This document shows positions 33,619 through 41,923 of a stretch of 42,499 bases of DNA, one piece after another (the first letter of the stretch is position 1; every line of letters starts with the position of its first letter). Both the position numbers and the translations under genes were made by a program. The stretch covers positions 1-42,499 of the IMG/VR virus record IMGVR_UViG_3300017788_003308; one strand, given 5' to 3'. The notes beneath the pieces are model-generated. The model did not search any database. It was not told the DNA's origin and saw nothing but the letters and a program-made list of their open reading frames with translations. This DNA is from a virus.

Positions 33619-35528
33619 TGCAAAAAAAGAAGATATTAATTCAAACAGACTTTTGCTTAGCCAAAACTGGTTTCGGAAGAAACGCTAAAGCAATTCTTAA
33701 ATATTTATATAGTTTAGAAAAATATGATATTGTCCAATATTGTTGTGGAATAACATGGTCAAATCCAGAATTACAAAAAGTTCCATGGAAGTCTTTCGGC
33801 ACATTACCAGATACTCAAGAAGAAATTAATTCAATTAATAGAGATCCAAATGTGGCAAGACAAGCTAGCTATGGGGGTTATAATTTAGATAAAATTATTT
33901 TACAAGAAAAACCAGATGTATATTTTGCAATACAAGATATTTGGGGAGTAGATTTTGCTATAGAAAAGCCTTGGTTTGAAAAGATAACGTCTGTAATTTG
34001 GACGACCCTTGATTCTTTACCCATATTAGATAGCGCTGTCGCTGCAGCCCCAAAAGTTAAAAATTATTGGATTTGGAGTGATTTCGCTACTAAAGCTTTA
34101 AATTCGATGGGTTTTAATCATGTAAAAACTGTTCGTGGAGCAATAGAAGACGAGTTATTTTTCCCATTATCTTCTTCCAAAAAAATGGAAATAAGAAAAA
34201 AATATAATATTCCACAAGACGCATTTATCGTTGGATTTGTTTTTAGAAATCAATTAAGAAAAAGTGTCCCTAATTTATTAGAGGGATATGCTTTGTGGAA
34301 AGCTAGAAATCCAGAAGTAAAAAATACATTTTTACTTCTGCATACTTCTTGGGAAGAAGGATGGAATATACCAAAATTAGCTCAAGAATATGGGATTGAT
34401 TTGAATGAAATTCTAACAACATATATCTGTAAAAACTGTAAAGAATTTTTTATTTCTAGGTTTTGTGGGCCAAATCCAGACTGCCCATCCTGCGGCGCTA
34501 AAAAAAGTTGCGCTACAACAAGCGTAGGTTATGGAGTAACAGAAAATCAATTAAATGAAGTATATAATATAATGGATGTTTACTGTCACCCTTTTACAAG
34601 CGGTGGGCAAGAGATTCCAATACAAGAAGCAAAATTAGCAGGCTTGATAACTTTAGTTACAAATTATAGTTGTGGAGAAGATTTATGCGCCCCAGAAGCA
34701 GAAAGCCTACCATTAGAATGGTCCGAGTACAGAGAACACGGCACAGAATTCAGAAAAGCTTCGACTTTGCCAGGGTCAATCGCTAAACAACTTCATAAAG
34801 TATGGAAAATGCCAAAAGACAAACGAGAAAAACTGGGGCTAATTGCGAGGGACTGGACAATAGAAAATTTTTCAATTAAAAATATCGGTAAAAAAATAAC
34901 AGATCTTATTGACGCTTCGCCAAAGGTCAATTGGGATAATATAGATCTTAGTTCAGATAACGAAAAAAATCCGGATTGCATTATACCTAACATAAATGAT
35001 GATAAAGATTGGTTAATATTTATGTATCATAATATTCTTAAGATGAAGAATGTAGACGAAAATGACAATGGTTATAAATATTGGATGCATGAATTGAACC
35101 GAGGAGCAAAAAGAGAAGATATCGAAAACTACTTTCGAAAAGTAGCTGCACAAGAAAATGCAAATAATAAAAAAATAGATTTTAGTAGCCTTTTAAGTTC
35201 AAATCCAAAAAGAATTTTAATTGTTATACCCGAGAGCGCAGGCGATGTTTTTATGGTTTCATCGCTTTTTGAATCAATAAAAAATATTTATCCAGAGCAT
35301 GATCTATATGTTGCAACAAAAAATCAATATTTGGATATATTAATAAATAATCCATATATTCATAAAGTTCTACCTTTTACGCCAGAGATGGATCAATTAT
35401 TACTTATGGAGGGGGCAGGAACACATCCTGGTTTTTTTGATATAGCATTTATGCCCCACGCAGGCACTCAAAGATTTTTAAATTATCTGCATAACGCTAA
35501 AGATAAAATTGAATTTGATATAAAATAA
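33618..35528 (+). CDS. composite protein: GT4-like transferase with zinc-ribbon insert, DUF4214-like domain and N-terminal half of a GT9 domain
   Basis: The ATG at 33618 overlaps the previous TGA. Four parts are visible in 636 residues. A GT-B/GT4 transferase (about 1-430; LAKTGFGRNAKAIL, VGFVFRNQLRKSVPNLLEGYALWK, YCHPFTSGGQEIPIQEAKLAG). Inside it a zinc ribbon with C271, C274, C289 and C292. A DUF4214-like segment at about 461-513 (LIFMYHNILKMK...GYKYWMHELNRG). Last, a GT9 N-terminal half (RILIVIPESAGDVFMVSSLF...DLYVAT) that ends abruptly after FNYLH-type residues at two TAA codons. The missing C-terminal half is the next gene. It has no close counterpart among the other transferases here. 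Confidence 0.75.
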   Translation: MQKKKILIQTDFCLAKTGFGRNAKAILKYLYSLEKYDIVQYCCGITWSNPELQKVPWKSFGTLPDTQEEINSINRDPNVARQASYGGYNLDKIILQEKPDVYFAIQDIWGVDFAIEKPWFEKITSVIWTTLDSLPILDSAVAAAPKVKNYWIWSDFATKALNSMGFNHVKTVRGAIEDELFFPLSSSKKMEIRKKYNIPQDAFIVGFVFRNQLRKSVPNLLEGYALWKARNPEVKNTFLLLHTSWEEGWNIPKLAQEYGIDLNEILTTYICKNCKEFFISRFCGPNPDCPSCGAKKSCATTSVGYGVTENQLNEVYNIMDVYCHPFTSGGQEIPIQEAKLAGLITLVTNYSCGEDLCAPEAESLPLEWSEYREHGTEFRKASTLPGSIAKQLHKVWKMPKDKREKLGLIARDWTIENFSIKNIGKKITDLIDASPKVNWDNIDLSSDNEKNPDCIIPNINDDKDWLIFMYHNILKMKNVDENDNGYKYWMHELNRGAKREDIENYFRKVAAQENANNKKIDFSSLLSSNPKRILIVIPESAGDVFMVSSLFESIKNIYPEHDLYVATKNQYLDILINNPYIHKVLPFTPEMDQLLLMEGAGTHPGFFDIAFMPHAGTQRFLNYLHNAKDKIEFDIK

Positions 35529-35562
35529 TAATATAATTTAGCATTATGGAAAAGATTAGGAC

Positions 35563-36714
35563 ATGCATATATTAGAACAATATGCTCTTGGTTGTGGCGT
35601 TAAAATTAAAAGGCCTTACATATACAGCAAGTATTATCCTTTGCCTTTTGAAAAATACATAATATTACATGCACCTAATAAATTTCAATCAAGAACTTAT
35701 GATTATTGGTCAGACGTTTTAGATTTTTTAAAACCATATTTAATTGAAAATGATATAAAGATTGTCCAAATAGGAGATAAAACAGAGACGCTATTTACCC
35801 GAGATTGTTACGTTACAAATGGCCAAACAGATTTTAATCAATTAAGCTATTTAATTAAACATGCGAAATTATTATTAGGCATAGATAGTTTTCCTATACA
35901 TTTAGCGGGATATCATAATATCAATATTGTTGGTTTATATTCTAATATGTACAAAGAACATTCTATGCCATATTGGGGCGATAAAGATAAGCAAGCCTTA
36001 ATCGAAAGTCATCGGAATGGCATGAAGCCTTCTTATACCCAGAATGAAATTATAAAAACTATAAATTTAATAAATCCAGAAGATATAGCTAATAAAGTTT
36101 TGCATCTTTTAGACATTAGGTCTAATATAAAACTAAAAACTCTTTTCGTGGGAAGACATTACAATAATCAAATCGTGGAGATGATACCTTCTCATCCGGT
36201 TAATATTACTAGTTTAAATATTCCTCATATAAATGTTAGGATGGATAAAGAATTTAATTTAGAAGTATTACAGCATCAATTAAATATTTCAAAAGTTGCA
36301 ATTATAACTAATAAAGCTTTACCAATAGATCTCTTGAAATTCTACAAAGAAAACATCGTTAGAATTACGTTCTTTATATCATCTAGTTTTGATCATACCT
36401 TTTTTGAAGAATTTGTAAAATTAGGAATACAATTTGATTTAGCCTCAGAAGAGGACGATGTCCATTTAAATAAATTAAAAATCAAATATATGGAATTTGG
36501 TAATATTATTAAAATAAGTCATGAAGATTTATCAAATGAAATAAAAAGTCGTAAAAATCTAAAGTTTAAATCAAATAAAAAAACTTTTTATAATAATAAA
36601 GTATATCCCACGCATTATCACGCTCTAAAAGATAAACCTTACGACGCAGATGATTTTGAATTTAGTAATTCCATTAGCGAAGAAGACATAAATTTTATAA
36701 GAATATTTGAATAA
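35563..36714 (+). CDS. C-terminal half of a GT9 domain plus an unknown domain
   Basis: The first ~190 of 383 residues are the C-terminal half of a GT9 enzyme: EKYIILHAPNKFQSRTYDYW, KIVQIGDKTETLF, and SYLIKHAKLLLGIDSFPIHLAGYHN with the His of GxDSxPxHLA intact. About 190 residues without a recognised family follow. The N-terminal GT9 half is the end of the previous gene. Reading the upstream frame through its stops gives ALWKRLGH, which joins smoothly to MHILEQYALGCGV here, so the two are either separate subunits or a frameshifted gene. Confidence 0.7.
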   Translation: MHILEQYALGCGVKIKRPYIYSKYYPLPFEKYIILHAPNKFQSRTYDYWSDVLDFLKPYLIENDIKIVQIGDKTETLFTRDCYVTNGQTDFNQLSYLIKHAKLLLGIDSFPIHLAGYHNINIVGLYSNMYKEHSMPYWGDKDKQALIESHRNGMKPSYTQNEIIKTINLINPEDIANKVLHLLDIRSNIKLKTLFVGRHYNNQIVEMIPSHPVNITSLNIPHINVRMDKEFNLEVLQHQLNISKVAIITNKALPIDLLKFYKENIVRITFFISSSFDHTFFEEFVKLGIQFDLASEEDDVHLNKLKIKYMEFGNIIKISHEDLSNEIKSRKNLKFKSNKKTFYNNKVYPTHYHALKDKPYDADDFEFSNSISEEDINFIRIFE

Positions 36715-36718
36715 TTTA

Positions 36719-36747
36719 TTGACAAATATATAAATATATTATATAAT
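36719..36747 (+). promoter_or_regulatory. perfect consensus sigma70 promoter of the 36754 gene
   Basis: TTGACA at 36719-36724, a 17-bp spacer and TATAAT at 36742-36747 match the consensus at all twelve positions. Six A residues separate the -10 from the ATG at 36754, which places the expected transcription start on or next to the A of ATG. Confidence 0.8.
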
Positions 36748-36753
36748 AAAAAA

Positions 36754-37554
36754 ATGGAAACTAATATATCAGAATCAATGGTTATTCAACCAAATATAAG
36801 ATACTATTCTGAAGATGAAGATATTCAAGGCGAATTATTTAATAAACCAAATGTCACTTTAAAAAAGAATAAATATGGGCTAATTGAAGACAAGAATATT
36901 AAATATATATTTAATAATGATGGCACTATAAATTGGAGAAAGATGGTAAAACAAGAGTATCTTGTAGCGAATCGTCAAAAAACACAAGAATCAGATGTTA
37001 CAAAATTAGAAGATAAAGATTTATTAATACTTCTGGGAGGAATAAAAGAATTAGCCCAAATCCGTGGCTACTCTAAAGTAGAATATAAAGTAGTTGCCGC
37101 ATCCGAAAACTATTTCGCCACAAGTTGTAGAATTACATGGCTTCCAAATTATGAAACAGACAATAGAGAAGTTATTTTTGAAGCCTTGGCAGACGCTTCG
37201 CACTTTAATACAAAAAGTTTTGCAAAATATTTCTTGGCTGCAATAGCAGAAAATAGAGCTTTTGTTAGATGCGTTAGGAATTTTTTAAAAATTAATATTG
37301 TATCCCAAGAAGAACTTGGAGATGTAAAACTATTAGAAGAATCAGGCCCAACAGAAAATCCAACTTCTCCATATTCTTTACTCGAAAAAGTCATGAAAGA
37401 TAAAAGCATATCTTTTGAACAGCTTAAAAATAAATTAATTAAAGAAAATTTTGATGGGGCAGAAAAAATAAATTTAATTACTGATATTCCAAAATTAAAA
37501 ATTTTTGAATTAGTAGAAAGGATAAAAAAAGTAAAAAATGAAAAAAATCTTTAA
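36754..37554 (+). CDS. conserved phage protein, possible recombination or annealing function
   Basis: A 266-residue protein. LLILLGGIKELAQIRGYSKVEYKVV, CRITWLPNYE, FEALADASHFNT and AAIAENRAFVRCVRNFLKINIVSQEELG make up the core, followed by a helical C-terminus. The pattern ADA...AxAENRAFVRxVRNFL recurs in phage proteins that sit near replication genes and reminds me of single-strand annealing proteins, but no diagnostic motif confirms this. The perfect promoter just upstream indicates strong early expression. Confidence 0.5.
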   Translation: METNISESMVIQPNIRYYSEDEDIQGELFNKPNVTLKKNKYGLIEDKNIKYIFNNDGTINWRKMVKQEYLVANRQKTQESDVTKLEDKDLLILLGGIKELAQIRGYSKVEYKVVAASENYFATSCRITWLPNYETDNREVIFEALADASHFNTKSFAKYFLAAIAENRAFVRCVRNFLKINIVSQEELGDVKLLEESGPTENPTSPYSLLEKVMKDKSISFEQLKNKLIKENFDGAEKINLITDIPKLKIFELVERIKKVKNEKNL

Positions 37555-38350
37555 TCTTTTCAAAAAAAATAAAAAGATAGAATTTCAATGCTTGATCGAG
37601 AATTTAGATCCAGATGTTTTGTATCCCCCCATAGGATCTTCGGAACTGCCTTTACCAAAGTGGTATAAAGAAAGGGCAAAGGCTTATAAAAGTCAATTAG
37701 AAGTTGCAAAATGTCCATTTAAATCTCATCCAGCCGTTGGGGATGTAGTTCGATGCCCAGGAATAAAAGATTTAGTTAACTCAGGTATTACAATAAGAAT
37801 GTGGTCAGATTTTTTTGTAGATTTACCTAAAACACATCCTCAAGGCTCGAAAGAATTAAACTGTGGCTTTGGTCGAGGCTTAGAAACCTGTCCTGAATTA
37901 AGAAATTACGCGAGAATATCTCACCATCATTCTTCTCAATTCCCAGAAATCTTTGATAAAGGCAAAATATATCCTTTAATTATTAAGTTGAGTTTTCCGT
38001 GGAAAGTTAAAGCTCCTAGAGGCGTAGCTTTTTATATGTTACCAGTTTATTACGGTGATCAAAATGATTTTTCAATAACTCCTGGTGTATACGATCCAAC
38101 CTATATCAATCATGTTATCGTAAACATGGTGGTTTATATGCAAGAAGGTAGATTGCTAATTCCAGGTGGCACCCCAATGTGTAAATTAATCCCTTTTCAT
38201 AAAGAAGAAAAGCATGATCTTTCCGTTCTACCTTTTCAAAAAAATGACACTCGACTTTCAGAACAAGTTCATCTCTTGCATCGTTTTAGGTTTGATTACG
38301 ACGCTTTGGTCAAAGAAAGAGAACAAAAATTTAATTTATTTACAGATTAA
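37538..38350 (+). CDS. DUF6065-like conserved phage protein
   Basis: A 270-residue protein whose start overlaps the previous gene by 17 nt. LPLPKWYKE near residue 40, KLSFPWKVKAPRGVAFYMLPVYY, YDPTYINHVIVNMVVY and IPGGTPMCKLIPFHK are in the order I recall for DUF6065, a family common in marine phages with unknown function. Two CP motifs (KCPFKSHP and RCPGIKD) lie near the N-terminus. It is convergent with the next gene, overlapping by 4 nt. Confidence 0.6.
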   Translation: MKKIFNLFKKNKKIEFQCLIENLDPDVLYPPIGSSELPLPKWYKERAKAYKSQLEVAKCPFKSHPAVGDVVRCPGIKDLVNSGITIRMWSDFFVDLPKTHPQGSKELNCGFGRGLETCPELRNYARISHHHSSQFPEIFDKGKIYPLIIKLSFPWKVKAPRGVAFYMLPVYYGDQNDFSITPGVYDPTYINHVIVNMVVYMQEGRLLIPGGTPMCKLIPFHKEEKHDLSVLPFQKNDTRLSEQVHLLHRFRFDYDALVKEREQKFNLFTD

Positions 38351-39159
38351 TTATCACCAGATAAAATTAATCCTACAAATCCTAATGTGCCCATACCTTC
38401 TTCATTAGAATCTAAAGTCGTAGACTGGTTATCTAAAATAAAATTATTAAATGTAAAAATATTTTTTATTGCAGTCGAAGAGAAATCTCTTAATCTTAAA
38501 CTCAAAGAGTTATAGTCCACAGTATTTATATTTTTTCTTATATCGTGAAAATCAAATTCATCTAATTTAAAGTTAAAATTTAACCCTAATAAAACAGGAT
38601 AAACTAACTGAATATCTTTTGGCAAATATTGACCAATTTCATATATATCATTTCTATCTGTAGAAATTACCAACTCTAAGGAGGTAACATCATTTTTATT
38701 AAAGTTATTATTAAAATTAACGTCTAAATAATTAAAATTATAGATAGGCAAAAGCCCAGAGTTTTTAATTAAAGTATAATTACCAGTATTATTAAGGCTA
38801 GCCATATCTCCATAAACAGTGCATTTTACGCCTATGCCTATTGGACTGCCGTATTGATAGCTTAAACTATATCTATTTAATGCCCCACTATAAAAATTTA
38901 GATACCTATCTCCATACTGGATAGACCCAGAGAATATTTTATTTCCTGTATAATTAATAAACGGATCATGCGCATTTCCGTAAAAATTAACAGATAAATC
39001 TGCACGAACTGGGCCAGAGGTAAACTCATTAACGCCGGAGCAATCAATTTCATATCTTAAATTAGTATTACTTCTATAAGAAATATCTAAACTAGAAATT
39101 CCAGAGACTAATCTGCCGTCAATATACAGATTTTGATTAAAATTTTCGCTATACATCAC
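38347..39159 (-). CDS. putative virion or tail-tube-like protein on the opposite strand
   Basis: A 270-residue protein on the minus strand, between plus-strand genes. It is beta-rich and low in Lys: NLYIDGRLVSGISSLDISYRSN, VRADLSVNFYGN, GNKIFSGSIQYGDRYLNFYSGALNRYSLSYQYGSPIGIGVK. The order (signature strand, then sGxIxxG, then yLxsYSVS and GxxI) resembles siphovirus major tail or tail-tube proteins. This is pattern-based and not secure. Another in-frame ATG follows the first directly (MMYSENF). Confidence 0.5.
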   Translation of the reverse strand: MMYSENFNQNLYIDGRLVSGISSLDISYRSNTNLRYEIDCSGVNEFTSGPVRADLSVNFYGNAHDPFINYTGNKIFSGSIQYGDRYLNFYSGALNRYSLSYQYGSPIGIGVKCTVYGDMASLNNTGNYTLIKNSGLLPIYNFNYLDVNFNNNFNKNDVTSLELVISTDRNDIYEIGQYLPKDIQLVYPVLLGLNFNFKLDEFDFHDIRKNINTVDYNSLSLRLRDFSSTAIKNIFTFNNFILDNQSTTLDSNEEGMGTLGFVGLILSGDN

Positions 39160-39163
39160 GTAA

Positions 39164-39186
39164 TATTACACTTATAAGGTGTAATA
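39164..39186. promoter_or_regulatory. inverted repeat in the divergent tail-gene gap (operator candidate)
   Basis: Perfect 8-bp arms TATTACAC (39164-39171) and GTGTAATA (39179-39186) flank TTATAAG. The 47-bp gap separates the minus-strand 39159 gene and the plus-strand 39207 gene, so the site could control both. Reading toward the minus gene, TAATAT ends 6 nt before its ATG. The plus gene has AAGG and AAAGG runs that could serve as a Shine-Dalgarno. Confidence 0.45.
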
Positions 39187-39206
39187 AATATTAAGGTAAA
39201 AGGTGT

Positions 39207-39740
39207 ATGCCAAGCATTAATGATGTAATAACTGGATGGAGGCCCTCTGTAACGTATCCAAGATTTGGAATTACTTCTGGGGATAATGGTAGATATTATT
39301 ATTCTATAAGAGATAATAATTTAAATAAGACTCCGGATTCTAGCTTGGGTACATTTTGGGACGGCTACATAGTTATCAATTCTAGATATGTACCAGATTT
39401 CTTTTGGCAAGCCTCTTATACTTCCGTTGTACAATCGAACCCAAGAATCGCTAAAGTACAATTTGGTAACGGGTATCAAAAAAGAATACCAGACGGATTT
39501 AATACTAATTTATTAACTTTTCAATTAAATTTTGAAGCTAGAAAAGAAAATGAAATAAATAGTATTGTACATTTTTTGCAACAAATGAATGGCCAGAGAT
39601 CTTTTATATATAATCCTCCCGCAGTTTATGGTAAAACTTCAAACTATAACACTAGATATATTTGCCCAAATTGGGAAGTTTCTTACAATTTTTATCAAAA
39701 TTATACATTAAGAGCAACATTCGAAGAGGTTTCTGCGTAA
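39207..39740 (+). CDS. lambda gpM-like tail tip protein
   Basis: A 177-residue protein. The pattern RIAKVQFGNGYQKRIPDGFN, then FQLNFEARKENEINSIVHFLQQMNGQRSFIYNPP, and YTLRATFEEVSA at the end matches the minor tail protein M family of lambda (PF05939 type). In lambda gpM belongs to the tail tip. It is 1 nt before the gpL homologue. About 60 additional N-terminal residues (ITGWRPSVTYPRFGITSGDNG...) precede the conserved domain and recall carbohydrate-binding repeats. Confidence 0.85.
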   Translation: MPSINDVITGWRPSVTYPRFGITSGDNGRYYYSIRDNNLNKTPDSSLGTFWDGYIVINSRYVPDFFWQASYTSVVQSNPRIAKVQFGNGYQKRIPDGFNTNLLTFQLNFEARKENEINSIVHFLQQMNGQRSFIYNPPAVYGKTSNYNTRYICPNWEVSYNFYQNYTLRATFEEVSA

Positions 39741-39741
39741 T

Positions 39742-41571
39742 ATGAATGATCAAATTTACCCACCTCCTACGCTTGGGCTACCTCCTTTCGGAGGAGAAGG
39801 AGAAGGGGAACCCATAGAATTAAATACTTCAGAGGGGTCAAATGTATTCGCTCTTATAGTTTCCGGTACTCAACAAATTAATGAGGAAGTAGCATCTTTA
39901 ACTCCATCAGCCCCAGTATACTTGTATGAAATAGATTTTGGAGAAATATATCCTCAAGCCAAAAATATTACAGCGATTAATCAACCTTTAAGTAATGGAG
40001 TATTAAGAATATATAATGATTATAATATATTTAATTCTGCGGCAATTAGAGGAAGAGTGATATGGCAAGGAAATCATTATTATCCATTTCCAATAGCAGC
40101 AGAAGGATTTGATTTAAATTCCGCAGGAACACTACCGACTCCAAGATTTGTGCTTGCAAATATAAGCCCAGATGATGATAATAATTCTTTTTATAAATAC
40201 ATAAGGATGCAAATACAATCATTAGGAGATTTGGCGGGATGTAAATTTACTAGAATTAAAACATTTTTAAAGTACTTACACCCCAGTAATTTTACAAATA
40301 ATCAAAATCCATATAACGTTAATGGCAGACTTTTTGAGATGGAATTACCTAGAGACATTTACTACATAGATAGAAAAAGTGTAGAAAATAAAACTAGCAT
40401 AGAATATTCGCTAAGTTCTATACTAGATCTAGAAAATGTTAATCTACCCGCAAGAACTTTTTTAGCCGAAAAGTGTCCTTTTCAATATCGAGGAGAAGGT
40501 TGTTGTTACGAATATAATAAAAGGAAAACAAATCAACATAGTGGAGTTTATGGAGGATGCGAAAATGTACCAGAAAGCTATGTTTTGCTTCCTTTAGAAG
40601 CCCCACCAGTAACTACAGATAATGATGAAGTTTTCTTAGAGAAAGTTTTCACTGGCAGTTTATCTAATGGATGGAGAGATAATTTTAGATTTAGCGGTAT
40701 AGGGTATTCAAGAATAACTAGTCCAACGTTAACAAATTCTAATTTTACTAGTTTTAGTCAAGCTAATTTACTAGATAGCAGTTACGCAGCGGTTGGCGCA
40801 ACATCAGCCGCAGCGATATGTAGTATATCGGTTGCTCTTACTGATCCTGCAGAAATAACAGCTGTAAGAATTAATTCTTCGACAGCAATAGTCAATAATT
40901 TTAATGTTGACTACTCTACAAATGGAGGGGCTACTTGGAATCCAGTTATTGATCGATCTGGAGCTTCTAGAGATTGGGTACTTAATGGTAGACCAGCAGG
41001 AACATATTCTTCTGGATGGCACAGCGTTGGTTTTCATAGAAATTGGAGGATAAGGACTACTAATTCTGTAGCTGGAACAAGTTTAACTGAACTTGAATTT
41101 AGTGGCCAATTTAGGATTGGTGATAGTGGTATTTGGCAATTAGGAAATCTTTATTCAAGAGGAGAATTCATATATTTAGAGAAATTGGGAATAAAATATT
41201 ATTACGTTTGTCTATCTGCACACACATCTAACGCATTTAACGCTCCGCCTAATAAGATTTTCTGGGGTAGTGATCATTGCTCAAAAAGCATTTGGGCTTG
41301 TAGAAAAAGATGGCAATTAAATCCATATTTTAGACCAGTCTTATGGCCGTTAAATCGTGGGGGTTGGGATAGAGAATATACAAGATTAATGTTAACTAAT
41401 TATGTTTTAGCATATACGGGTCCAGAAGATCCTTTATCATGGCCAAGAAGACCACACGTTATGAATCCATTTACTGATAAGGCTTGGGGTCTTCCGAAGG
41501 ATATTACTGGACAATATCTAAATGGATTTTTACCATTTGGAGGATTTCCTGGGGCAAATAGAAGGACGTAA
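39742..41571 (+). CDS. lambda gpL-like tail tip protein with large carbohydrate-binding-like insertion
   Basis: A 609-residue protein, far longer than lambda gpL (about 230). The four Fe-S cysteines of gpL appear as C245-x8-C254 (KCPFQYRGEGC) and C513-x6-C520 (DHCSKSIWAC), the same spacings, and the C-terminal LPFGGFPG motif is present. Between the two Cys pairs lambda has 22 residues, here 258. The insertion contains a discoidin/F5-8C-like segment (about 325-455) and a CBM5/12-like one (about 464-509; IWQLGNLYSRGEFIYLEK with CLSAHTS). In lambda gpL is part of the tail tip, so the insertion probably projects from it and binds a host glycan. Confidence 0.85.
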   Translation: MNDQIYPPPTLGLPPFGGEGEGEPIELNTSEGSNVFALIVSGTQQINEEVASLTPSAPVYLYEIDFGEIYPQAKNITAINQPLSNGVLRIYNDYNIFNSAAIRGRVIWQGNHYYPFPIAAEGFDLNSAGTLPTPRFVLANISPDDDNNSFYKYIRMQIQSLGDLAGCKFTRIKTFLKYLHPSNFTNNQNPYNVNGRLFEMELPRDIYYIDRKSVENKTSIEYSLSSILDLENVNLPARTFLAEKCPFQYRGEGCCYEYNKRKTNQHSGVYGGCENVPESYVLLPLEAPPVTTDNDEVFLEKVFTGSLSNGWRDNFRFSGIGYSRITSPTLTNSNFTSFSQANLLDSSYAAVGATSAAAICSISVALTDPAEITAVRINSSTAIVNNFNVDYSTNGGATWNPVIDRSGASRDWVLNGRPAGTYSSGWHSVGFHRNWRIRTTNSVAGTSLTELEFSGQFRIGDSGIWQLGNLYSRGEFIYLEKLGIKYYYVCLSAHTSNAFNAPPNKIFWGSDHCSKSIWACRKRWQLNPYFRPVLWPLNRGGWDREYTRLMLTNYVLAYTGPEDPLSWPRRPHVMNPFTDKAWGLPKDITGQYLNGFLPFGGFPGANRRT

Positions 41572-41572
41572 T

Positions 41573-41923
41573 ATGTTAGATTTAAATTTAAAGAATTTTA
41601 TAATAAATCACGCAAAAGAATCTTTTCCTAAAGAATGCTGTGGATTTGTCATTGAAAATAAAGATAAAATATTAGAATGTATATCTGTGAAAAATATATC
41701 AAATCAAAAAGATCATTTTATTATTGACCCAATTGATTATCTTAATATAAAATATAATTTTAATATAAAATATATGTATCATAGCCATGAATTTGAAGAA
41801 AGTTTTTCTACGCTAGATATAAATTGCGCAAAACATTTAATTTTAGATTTAATCGTTTATATTATTGATAAAAATATGTTTAAAATTTATAAATATAAAA
41901 CTGGAGAAACAGTTTATGGTTAA
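41573..41923 (+). CDS. lambda gpK-like JAB/MPN domain protein
   Basis: The ATG at 41573, 1 nt after the gpL stop, gives 116 residues beginning MLDLNLKNFIINHAKESF. A JAMM metal site is complete: E21 in KECCGFVIE and H70-S-H72 with S79 and D82 in YHSHEFEESFSTLD. In lambda gpK a JAB domain is fused to an NlpC/P60 peptidase; only the JAB part is present here. It should be a metallopeptidase of tail assembly. It overlaps the gpI homologue by 8 nt. Confidence 0.8.
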   Translation: MLDLNLKNFIINHAKESFPKECCGFVIENKDKILECISVKNISNQKDHFIIDPIDYLNIKYNFNIKYMYHSHEFEESFSTLDINCAKHLILDLIVYIIDKNMFKIYKYKTGETVYG

